A stretch of 64,000 bases of DNA, taken from contig CAWDTK010000004.1 in NCBI GenBank assembly GCA_963805255.1, forward strand, positions 62,001-126,000, written 5' to 3'. Position 1 is the first letter of the stretch. The number at the start of each line of letters is the position of its first letter. The DNA comes from Bog-532 sp963805255. Lineage in GTDB: Bacteria; Actinomycetota; Actinomycetes; Streptosporangiales; Streptosporangiaceae. A program made the position numbers and the translations under genes. The notes beneath the pieces were generated by a model. It saw only the letters and a program-made list of their open reading frames with translations, ran no database searches and was not told the origin of the DNA. Positions 57,262-64,000 of the stretch are shown in pieces.

Positions 57262-58752
57262 GTGGACAGGCAGCAAGAGTTCGTGCTGCGCACGCTGGAG
57301 GAGCGGGACATTCGGTTTGTCCGGCTCTGGTTCACCGACGTGCTCGGCTACCTGAAATCCGTCGCCGTGGCGCCGGCTGAGCTTGAGGGCGCCTTCGCGG
57401 ACGGTATCGGCTTCGACGGGTCGGCGATCGAGGGGTTCGCCCGGATCTACGAGGCGGACATGATCGCCAAGCCGGATCCGTCGACGTTCCAGTTGCTTCC
57501 CTGGAAGGGCGAGGCGCCGGGTGTGGGCCGGATGTTCTGCGACATCTTGCTGCCCGACGGGTCACCGTCCTACGCGGATCCCCGCTACGTGCTCAAGCGC
57601 GCGCTCGGCCGTGCCTCCGACCTGGGGTTCACGTTCTACACGCACCCGGAGATCGAGTTCTTCCTGCTCAAGGAGAAGCCGCTGCCCGGGGAGCGGCCGC
57701 AGCCGATCGATTCGGGCGGCTACTTCGACCACACGCCGCACAGCATCGCGCACGATTTCCGCCGGGTCTCGATCATGATGCTGGAGAGCATGGGCCTGTC
57801 GGTGGAATTCAGCCACCACGAGGACGGCCCGGGCCAGCAGGAGATCGACCTGCGTTACGCGGACGCGCTGACCACGGCGGACAACATCATGTCGTTCCGC
57901 CTGGTGATGAAGGAAGTCGCGATCGAGCAGGGCGTCTACGCGACGTTCATGCCCAAGCCGTTCACCGACTACCCCGGCTCGGGGATGCACAGCCACGTGT
58001 CCCTGTTCGAAGGCGACCGGAACGCCTTCTACGAGGCGGGCGCGGAGCTGCAGCTGTCCAAGACCGGCCGCGCGTTCATCGCGGGGCTGCTGCGGCACGC
58101 CGCTGAGATCACCGCCGTCTGCAACCAGTGGGTCAACTCCTACAAGCGGCTGTGGGGCGCGGCCGAGCGCACCGCCGGGGCGGGCGGGGAGGCGCCGGCC
58201 TACATCTGCTGGGGCCACAACAACCGGTCCGCGCTGGTGCGCGTGCCCATGTACAAGCCGCACAAGGGCAACGCGACCCGGGTGGAGTTCCGCTCGATCG
58301 ACGCCGCGTGCAATCCGTACCTGGCCTACGCGCTGATCCTCGCCGCCGGGCTCAAGGGCATCGAGGACGATTACGAGCTCCCGCCCCCCGCGGACGACAA
58401 CGTGTGGGCGCTGACCTCATCCGAGCGCCGCGCCATGGGCATCAAGCCGCTGCCGCACGACCTCGGCGAGGCGATCAACGTCATGCAGGAAAGCGAGCTG
58501 GCCGCGGAGACCCTCGGCGAGCACGTCTTCGACTTCTTCCTGCGCAACAAGCGCGAGGAATGGAACGAGTACCGCCGCCAGGTCACCGAGTACGAGCTGG
58601 ACCGTTATCTGCCCAGACTCTTAGGGGCGCCGCTCAGGGGTAAGTATTCGGAAATCGTGTGGTTACCGACTGGTAGGACTGCGTTTACCAGCACAAACGC
58701 GGACGCGCTCACAGGACTTCCGAATACTTACGCTCAGGGCCGCCGCCCATAA
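57262..58752 (+). CDS. glnA2: Glutamine-synthetase-like GlnA2 (gamma-glutamylpolyamine synthetase type), chimeric C-terminus
   Basis: 496 residues. Glutamine-synthetase fold: FVRLWFTDVLGYLKSVAVAP, GFDGSAIEGFARIYE, HPEIEFFLL (metal Glu), SHHEDGPGQQEIDLRYADAL, GSGMHSHVSLF and RVEFRSIDAACNPYLAYALI. The sequence resembles Streptomyces GlnA2 far more than true GlnA; in S. coelicolor GlnA2 has been reported to glutamylate polyamines. Family members end around L-P-x-L near residue 453. Here a 92-bp MITE was inserted after residue 459, and residues 460-496 (KYSEIVWLPTGRTAFTSTN and on to LPNTYAQGRRP) come from the element and its duplication. GTG 57262 matches the usual start. Confidence 0.88.
   Translation: MDRQQEFVLRTLEERDIRFVRLWFTDVLGYLKSVAVAPAELEGAFADGIGFDGSAIEGFARIYEADMIAKPDPSTFQLLPWKGEAPGVGRMFCDILLPDGSPSYADPRYVLKRALGRASDLGFTFYTHPEIEFFLLKEKPLPGERPQPIDSGGYFDHTPHSIAHDFRRVSIMMLESMGLSVEFSHHEDGPGQQEIDLRYADALTTADNIMSFRLVMKEVAIEQGVYATFMPKPFTDYPGSGMHSHVSLFEGDRNAFYEAGAELQLSKTGRAFIAGLLRHAAEITAVCNQWVNSYKRLWGAAERTAGAGGEAPAYICWGHNNRSALVRVPMYKPHKGNATRVEFRSIDAACNPYLAYALILAAGLKGIEDDYELPPPADDNVWALTSSERRAMGIKPLPHDLGEAINVMQESELAAETLGEHVFDFFLRNKREEWNEYRRQVTEYELDRYLPRLLGAPLRGKYSEIVWLPTGRTAFTSTNADALTGLPNTYAQGRRP
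58640..58731 (+). mobile_element. 92-bp MITE, copy C, inside the 3' end of glnA2
   Basis: Perfect terminal repeats GTAAGTATTCGGAA/TTCCGAATACTTAC; identical to copy A except for one C-to-T change in the inner stem (a G-T pair results). It is flanked by the perfect 8-bp duplication GCTCAGGG (58632-58639 and 58732-58739). It is read in the glnA2 frame without stops and supplies the protein's tail. Confidence 0.93.
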
Positions 58753-58953
58753 AATGTTCCGCCCACTTGGCCGCCGGACGGCGTGCGCCGGATCCCGCCT
58801 AGAATTTCCAGATTTCCGGAAAAGGCGCTGGCCCCTGCTGTACCGGACCCGGCACCGCCGCGCCCGGGTACGATTTATCCAGGGGCCGGAATAGGGGCCG
58901 GGCAATCTCGGGTGGCTGCTTCTTTACGCTCTGATGTTATGGCGGAGGTCGAA

Positions 58954-59151
58954 ATGCACATCGGATCGGTGTTTCTCGTCATGTGGCTAATTATCGGCGC
59001 CGTCGCTGCCGGGCAGCGCGGCTATTACAACGGGACTGTCGGTAGCTGTACCAAGGCCGGCACGATCGGCGTGACGATCCTCGCCGGTCCGCTCAACTAT
59101 GTGGGCGCGAATCCAAAAATAAACTGCACCGTGCCGCAGCCGGCCAGCTGA
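58954..59151 (+). CDS. Small membrane protein, unknown
   Basis: 65 residues: MHIGSVFLVMWLIIGAVAAG is a membrane helix or signal anchor, QRGYYNGTVGSCTKAG follows, then a second hydrophobic part (TIGVTILAGPLNYVGANPKI) and a short tail with a second Cys (INCTVPQP). The GGAGG at 58944-58948 is five bases before this ATG and decides it over ATG 58939. No known family; short proteins of this type occur widely in actinobacteria. Confidence 0.55.
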   Translation: MHIGSVFLVMWLIIGAVAAGQRGYYNGTVGSCTKAGTIGVTILAGPLNYVGANPKINCTVPQPAS

Positions 59152-59247
59152 ATACTTTTGATGCGCTTCGTTCGAGCGGTATTCTCCGCGAAAAGAGTTC
59201 GCGGCGCGCGTGACACCACCGGACACGGGGGCGTCCACCACAGCGCA

Positions 59248-60873
59248 TCAGCCGGCCTCCTGTTCGCCGTTCAGGATCGCCACCACCTGGCCCAGCGTCT
59301 CCTCGTCCCCGACGTTGCCGGCGAAGACCACATACGGCCGGCCGATCGCCTCGGGAGCCGCGTCGAGCGGGCTGAACACCGAGATCACCCCCGGAAACAG
59401 CTGGCCGGTGACTTCGGCCCGCCGGATGCCGAGGCCGTGCACCGCCACGTCGTGGGAGGTGATCCCGCCCTTGGCCACGATCCAGGCCGGGCCCGTGGGG
59501 CTCGTGGGGCCTGCAGGGTTCGTGGGGCCTGCAGGGCTTGCAGGGTCTGCAGGGCTCGTGGGGCCCGCCGGGCCAGCGGGGCTCGCGGGGCTCGCGGGGC
59601 TCGCGCTCAGCGTTTCGCGGACGATCCGGGACAGGGCTGCCGACACCGCGCGGGCGATGGCCAGGCTGTCGGCCCGGTCGCGGCCGGGAACGACCGTGCG
59701 GCTGGTGTAGAGCAGCACGTCGGACCGCCCGAGCGCGTCGGCGACCCGCCGGGCCGCGGGCCCGGTCACGTCGTCGCCGCGCACCAGGGCCGGGACGTCC
59801 AGCTCCACGCCGGTCACCCCGCCGCGCGCCTGCAGCGCGGCGACCTGCCGGCTCGTCTGGCCGACGTGCGACCCGGCCACGACGAGCCCATGCCCGCCCG
59901 GGCGCCCGCCAGCGGACGGCCCGGGGGAGTCCCCCGGGAATGACCCGGGGGACCAGATCTGCTCGCCGCGCAGCGGGGCCTTCGGCCCCATGCCGAGCAG
60001 GGCCCGCACGAACGACGGCCCGGTTCGGAACAGGAACGAGCTGCCCGCGCGCTCGGCCAGCAGCACCCCGCACGCCACCGTGTCCAGGTCGGAGTATTCG
60101 GTGGCGTTGACGACCACCCACGTGGTGTTCCGTACCCCGGCCAGCAGATCGCGGACCCGGGACGGGCCGCCGAGCCTGATGTCGGTCAGGCTGATGCTGC
60201 GCACGTCCCCGGGCCTGATCGCGCCGTTGCTCTTCTCCGCGACGAAGTCCCGCAGGTCCGAGGCGCGGTAGCCGAACGCGGAGTCCCGCGCGAACTCGGT
60301 CTCGCCGACCGGCAGCAGGTCGCCCCCGATCCGGGCCCAGTGAACGTCAGCCGCGGTCACCCGCCCGGCCTCCAGGAAGGCGGGCACCAGCAGCACCCCG
60401 TCGAAGCCGCGGCCGGACAGGTCGCGGCGGACGGACTGCAGCGCCGCCACCTCGGCCATCACGTGGCCCCGCAGCGTGGAGTCACTCCGGCTGATCAGCT
60501 GGACTCGCGCCCCGGTCCGTTCGGCGGTGGCGATCAGTCCCCGCGCGGCCAGGTCGTTCATATCGACGGCGGCCGGCTCATCGAGGCTGCGGGTGTTGGT
60601 GAGCACGAAGCAGGTGGCGGCCGGGCCGCCGAACGCCGCCGCGTAGGCGTCCTCCTCCAGCACGGTCACGACCTGGACGTCGTGTACCGCCTGCGACCCG
60701 GTCGGGTCGTCATCGAGTACGCCCAGCAGCAGGCGGTCCTCGGCCCGCATCGTGCGGATCGACTCCCGGAGGGTCTCGTCGTCCGGGCGGGCGTCGGGTA
60801 GCCCGGCGAGCACCTCGGCTGCAGCCGGCAGGCTGTCCCGCAGGAACCTGGCCTTTCCCTCAGTTGGCGGCAC
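59248..60873 (-). CDS. Four-carbon acid sugar kinase (DUF1537 / OtnK-DtnK family)
   Basis: 541 residues. GVLDDDPTGSQAVHDVQVVT (substrate-binding Asp cluster), FVLTNTRSLDE, ISRSDSTLRGHV (family signature) and, in the C-terminal nucleotide-binding part, VAGSHVGQTSRQV, IVAKGGITSHDVA and VFAGNVGDEETL. The family phosphorylates four-carbon acid sugars such as erythronate and threonate. An odd insert of about 40 residues, mainly S/T-P-A/T and P-A-G repeats, sits between LSRIVRETLSA and AWIVAKGG. The divergent gene encodes a fitting dehydrogenase. Start GTG 60873 appears leaderless. Confidence 0.85.
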   Translation of the reverse strand: MPPTEGKARFLRDSLPAAAEVLAGLPDARPDDETLRESIRTMRAEDRLLLGVLDDDPTGSQAVHDVQVVTVLEEDAYAAAFGGPAATCFVLTNTRSLDEPAAVDMNDLAARGLIATAERTGARVQLISRSDSTLRGHVMAEVAALQSVRRDLSGRGFDGVLLVPAFLEAGRVTAADVHWARIGGDLLPVGETEFARDSAFGYRASDLRDFVAEKSNGAIRPGDVRSISLTDIRLGGPSRVRDLLAGVRNTTWVVVNATEYSDLDTVACGVLLAERAGSSFLFRTGPSFVRALLGMGPKAPLRGEQIWSPGSFPGDSPGPSAGGRPGGHGLVVAGSHVGQTSRQVAALQARGGVTGVELDVPALVRGDDVTGPAARRVADALGRSDVLLYTSRTVVPGRDRADSLAIARAVSAALSRIVRETLSASPASPASPAGPAGPTSPADPASPAGPTNPAGPTSPTGPAWIVAKGGITSHDVAVHGLGIRRAEVTGQLFPGVISVFSPLDAAPEAIGRPYVVFAGNVGDEETLGQVVAILNGEQEAG

Positions 60874-60874
60874 G

Positions 60875-60887
60875 TAGGATCACTGTA
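60875..60887. promoter_or_regulatory. Divergent -10 boxes for the kinase and dehydrogenase genes
   Basis: TAGGAT (plus, 60875-60880) precedes the dehydrogenase by 44 bp; TACAGT (minus, 60887-60882) lies 8 bases before the kinase GTG, implying a leaderless transcript. Neither has a clear -35. Confidence 0.35.
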
Positions 60888-60924
60888 TTCGACGCCTCAC
60901 TTCGGCCCGGGGGACGGAGACACG

Positions 60925-61926
60925 ATGGCGAACGTGCTGATCACCGGTGCCGCCGGCTTCCTCGGCTCACGCCTCGCCCGCGACCTGCTGGCCGCGGGCG
61001 CGCTGGAGGTGGCGGGCGGTAAAGCCCGCCCGCTGGACCGGCTGACGCTCATCGACCGCGCGCCGGCCCCGCCCGATCTCGCCGCCGACGCACGGGTCAG
61101 CGCGATCGAAGGGGACCTCGCCAGCCTGCTCGCCCCGGACCGGGGCGGCTCGGCCCCCCTCCCCGTCGCCGACGTGATCTTCCACCTCGCCGCGGCGGTC
61201 AGCGTGGAATGCGAAGCCGACTTCGACCTGGGTATCCGGGCCAACCTGCGCGCCACCGAAGCATTGCTCGCCGCGTGCCGGACGCTCGGGACCAGCCCGG
61301 TCGTGGTGTTCGCCAGCTCCCTGGCCGCGTTCGGCGACTCCCGCGACCACCCGCTCCCGATGGTCGTGGACGATCAGACCCTGCCCAACCCGCAGACCAG
61401 CTACGGAGTGCAGAAGGTCATCGGCGAGCAGTTGGTGGCCGACTACACGCGCAAGGGCTTCCTGCATGGCCGGACCTTGCGTCTGATGACCGTGTGCGTG
61501 CGCCCCGGCCGGCCGAACGCCGCCGCCTCCGGCTTCCTGTCCAGCATCATCCGGGAGCCGCTGGCGGGCGAGCGCGCGGTCTGCCCGGTCGGCTCGCAGA
61601 CCGCGGTGGCGCTCGCCTCACCCGCGAAGACCATTCAGGGACTGCTGCGCGCCGCCGCCTCCGACGACGAAACCTGGGGCGGCCGCAGCGCCGTCAACCT
61701 CCCCGCGCTCACCGTGACCGTCGAGGACATGGTCGCCGCGCTGGAGCAGGTCGCCGGGGCCAGGGCCGCCGCGCTGATCGACTGGGTCCCGGACCCCGCG
61801 GTGGCGCGCATCGTGAGCGGCTGGCCCGCCCGGCTCCGCACGGACCGGGCGGCCCGGCTGGGCCTGACCCCGGACCCGGACTTCGCCGCCATCATCGAGA
61901 TGCACATCGCCGGGACCCGCACCTGA
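60925..61926 (+). CDS. denD: NAD-dependent D-erythronate dehydrogenase-like SDR
   Basis: 333 residues of the extended short-chain dehydrogenase family: VLITGAAGFLGSRLARDLLA (NAD loop), IFHLAAAVSVECEADFDLGI, VVFASSLAAFG and SYGVQKVIGEQL (Tyr-x3-Lys catalytic pair, here Y-G-V-Q-K). It closely resembles DenD, which oxidises D-erythronate. With the divergent kinase it would feed four-carbon acid sugars into central metabolism; the remaining pathway enzymes are not in the window. GGGGGACGGAG precedes ATG 60925. Confidence 0.78.
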   Translation: MANVLITGAAGFLGSRLARDLLAAGALEVAGGKARPLDRLTLIDRAPAPPDLAADARVSAIEGDLASLLAPDRGGSAPLPVADVIFHLAAAVSVECEADFDLGIRANLRATEALLAACRTLGTSPVVVFASSLAAFGDSRDHPLPMVVDDQTLPNPQTSYGVQKVIGEQLVADYTRKGFLHGRTLRLMTVCVRPGRPNAAASGFLSSIIREPLAGERAVCPVGSQTAVALASPAKTIQGLLRAAASDDETWGGRSAVNLPALTVTVEDMVAALEQVAGARAAALIDWVPDPAVARIVSGWPARLRTDRAARLGLTPDPDFAAIIEMHIAGTRT

Positions 61927-61948
61927 TGGTGATCTGGGTGCCGGATGC

Positions 61949-62890
61949 TCAGCGCCCTGCTGGGTCAGTAGCCGGCGGCCGATCCGCGGAGGTCGCGGTC
62001 TGCGGCGATGTCGCCGTGGCGGCCGGTATGTGCCGGAGCTGGGGGGTGGCCCGCTCGATGGCCGCCCAGCCGGTCTCCCGTTCCAGCTCGGCCCGTTCGG
62101 CCCGGCCGCCGCCCCGCACGCCGAACAGCCGTTTCGCGGACACCAGGTAGACGACGATGGCCAGGTTGATGACCAGCGTGACGATCTTCAGCGCCGAGAT
62201 GCCCTTAGTCAGCTCGTAGATCTCATACGGCACGAAGACGACCGTCGCGATGAACGTCAGGTACTCGGCCCATCGCTTCCCCAGCCACAGCCCGATCGCC
62301 TCCAAACCCTCCAGCACCGCGTACGCCGCCACCGCGACACCAAGCATGTAGAGGCTGGTCGTGCGCACGGCGAACAGCCGCTGCAGGTCGTGCACCAGCC
62401 CGTGGCTGGTGTTGTTGACCGGGCCACCGACTCCGCCCTGCAGGTCCTTGAGGATCAGCGTGAACTCGCTGTTCAGCGTGACCTTGTTGTCCGCGAACAA
62501 CAAGATCGCCGCGGCCAGCGCGGACAGCACCAGGAAGTGGATGAACCGGTCCACGGCGATCAGCCGCAGCACATATCGGTCCCGCAGCGCGCGGCCGCGC
62601 AACGGCAGGACGACATCCTCCCGCTCCGGCGGGTACTGGGCCGCCGGCTGGCCCGGCGGGCTCAGCGCGGTCCACGAGTCGCAGCGCATGCACCGGTACC
62701 AGCGCAGCCCGTCCATCTCCCGGGCGAACAGGCCGTCCTGCTCCCGCAGCGAGGCCGCGTCGGTGCCGAGCAGCTGGTGCCCGTGCAGCCCGCAGCCGAT
62801 CAGCTCATACCGCAGTTTCGGGCGGTAGCGCCGGGGCCGTTCCGCGCCCGGCGGTGTCACCGGCCGGGGGGCAGCGTTACCAGTTGCCAT
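61949..62890 (-). CDS. DUF2127 membrane protein
   Basis: 313 residues with four hydrophobic helices: VDRFIHFLVLSALAAAILLF, SLYMLGVAVAAYAVLEGLEA, YLTFIATVVFVPYEIYELT and LKIVTLVINLAIVVYLVSAK, the DUF2127 pattern. The cytosolic head carries WYRCMRCDSW, a Cys pair that may bind a metal. Function is unknown. Confidence 0.8.
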   Translation of the reverse strand: MATGNAAPRPVTPPGAERPRRYRPKLRYELIGCGLHGHQLLGTDAASLREQDGLFAREMDGLRWYRCMRCDSWTALSPPGQPAAQYPPEREDVVLPLRGRALRDRYVLRLIAVDRFIHFLVLSALAAAILLFADNKVTLNSEFTLILKDLQGGVGGPVNNTSHGLVHDLQRLFAVRTTSLYMLGVAVAAYAVLEGLEAIGLWLGKRWAEYLTFIATVVFVPYEIYELTKGISALKIVTLVINLAIVVYLVSAKRLFGVRGGGRAERAELERETGWAAIERATPQLRHIPAATATSPQTATSADRPPATDPAGR

Positions 62891-63007
62891 CCTCCGAAAC
62901 TACCCTGGCGGCCGCCCACCCCACCTAACGGGACGCGTGCCTCCGTCCCGGCTTGCTGGCCTTGCTGGGGCCTTAGGCCGTCTAGGGCACGTTCAGTTCA
63001 CCGGGGC

Positions 63008-63931
63008 TCAGTGCACCGGCGGCGGGGTGCCGTCCGCGCTGGCGGCGAGGGTCTTGTCCCACTTGCAGACGGCGCATGCATGGCGGAACGCCGAGCGCGC
63101 GAACTCCAGGCCCGCGGCCCGCGGGTCCGGGGCCGAACGGACGTCGTCCCATTCCAGGATGTACTCGCCCAGGGCGCTGTCCCAGTGCGCGCCGTCCGGG
63201 CCGAGAGCCGCCCGGTCGAAGCCTTCGGCGGCGGGATACGCGTAGGCGTAGAACGCGGCCTGGCCGTGCCGCGCGTCGCCGGGCCACCAGCCGATGGCCA
63301 CCTCCTGGGCGTCCATCGCGTTGCGCATGATGAAGTCATCCGATGGCGGCCTGGCCGGAAGCCCGGAAAAAAGGCTGACCGCCAGGTCGAACGATCCCCA
63401 CCATGCGTTGACGGGCGTCGAGCGGCCCCGGAAGGGCGCCCGGAAGGCGGCCAGGATCAGCGCGGCCTGCGTCGCCGCCGCGAAGTATTGGGCCACCTGC
63501 GCAGGGTCATAGTGGGCATGCTCGTCGTCCTCGTCCAGCGGGACGGTCCACGTGACCTCCTGCGGCGTGGGGTCGATCTCCACGTAGCCGCCCAGGCGGC
63601 GCACCGCGGTCAGAACGTCCCGGGTGACCTCGCCCACCGCGCGGTGCGGCCCCAGCGGGATCCGTTCGGCCTGGCCGTTGCTGTGCTCGGCCACCGCCTC
63701 GTGGGACCGCAGGTCCAGTGCGACCACGAGCGACCCGGAGCCGTCCGGCGCGGGCAGCGGCAGTGTCGCCCACCCGCGCGCCGTCAGGCGGAGCGCCGCG
63801 TGCTGCAGTTGCGGTTCCGGTGGCGCGAGCTTCACCGCCAGCTTGCCGAGAACCTGGGTGTGCGCGTGCAGCGTGTCGCACGTCGCTTGCCACTCCTGAT
63901 AGGGACGCAACGGCCATGGCAACTGGGACAT
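63008..63931 (-). CDS. DUF5996 family protein
   Basis: 307 residues. The N-terminal pattern WPLRPYQEWQATCDTLHAHT, then QVLGKLAVKLAPPEPQLQHA and RLTARGWATLPLP, matches the DUF5996 family found in many bacteria. PVNAWWGSFDLAVSLFSGLP and the C-terminal CAVCKWDK follow. No catalytic role is known. Start ATG 63931. Confidence 0.8.
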   Translation of the reverse strand: MSQLPWPLRPYQEWQATCDTLHAHTQVLGKLAVKLAPPEPQLQHAALRLTARGWATLPLPAPDGSGSLVVALDLRSHEAVAEHSNGQAERIPLGPHRAVGEVTRDVLTAVRRLGGYVEIDPTPQEVTWTVPLDEDDEHAHYDPAQVAQYFAAATQAALILAAFRAPFRGRSTPVNAWWGSFDLAVSLFSGLPARPPSDDFIMRNAMDAQEVAIGWWPGDARHGQAAFYAYAYPAAEGFDRAALGPDGAHWDSALGEYILEWDDVRSAPDPRAAGLEFARSAFRHACAVCKWDKTLAASADGTPPPVH

Positions 63932-64000
63932 GAGCGGCAGGCTAACACCAGCCGGCCGGGGCTTGCGGCCCGGCCGGTGCTGCCGGTCAGGGGCTGCCGG

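Noticed and set aside
59140..59160. GAATACTT after the small membrane protein as a fourth MITE fragment
   Set aside because: Only eight bases match and there is no partner end or duplication.
60085..60100. GTATTCGG in the kinase gene as a MITE end
   Set aside because: It is a coding sequence (ATEYSD) without the opposite end.

Overview
This window is high-GC chromosomal DNA from an actinobacterium. The arginine cluster runs in the usual actinobacterial order (argC-J-B-D-F-R-G-H), and the rRNA operon, GAF-ANTAR regulators, F420-type oxidoreductase, PaiB, DUF5996 and frequent GTG starts all fit Actinomycetota. A Streptosporangiales-like host is my best guess; only a 16S comparison would settle it.

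Layout. 180-635: small secreted lysozyme-like protein. 1135-12346: arginine biosynthesis operon behind a promoter overlapped by two ArgR half-boxes, then a 3-methyladenine DNA glycosylase and tyrS. 12600-18553: rRNA operon (two promoters, 16S, tRNA-free spacer, 23S with an enlarged helix 45, 5S, strong terminator). 18652-24587: repeat-rich TPR protein, DUF1015 protein, TPR-HAD phosphatase and degenerate HAD protein. 24840-33816: lipid kinase, MFS exporter, CDO-like cupin, ABC-2 exporter and a GNAT/acyl-CoA-synthetase protein acetyltransferase. 34169-37566: two GAF-ANTAR regulators, small orphan genes and two copies of a 92-bp mobile element. 37937-46623: membrane export protein, map, a YbjQ pair, F420 oxidoreductase, flavin-type small proteins and panB. 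46833-54736: serine hydrolase, a fused MFS-methyltransferase, and an MFS-TetR pair with its likely operator. 54783-58752: nadE and a GlnA2-type enzyme whose 3' end carries a third copy of the 92-bp element. 58954-63931: small membrane protein, a divergent four-carbon acid-sugar kinase/dehydrogenase pair, DUF2127 and DUF5996 proteins.

Most notable discovery: three 92-bp palindromic elements (36746-36837, 37081-37172, 58640-58731), each flanked by its own perfect 8-bp target duplication. They are non-autonomous insertion elements (MITEs) with GTAA ends. The copy at 58640 has become the C-terminal tail of the GlnA2-like protein. Two copies differ at one base and the third is strongly diverged in its middle, so the family has moved at different times.

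Caution on sequence quality: argD, argH, nadE and a short conserved gene at 56787 each need a single-base indel to restore their frame, mostly in short G/C runs. Because three of these are core metabolic genes, sequencing or assembly error is at least as likely as real inactivation.
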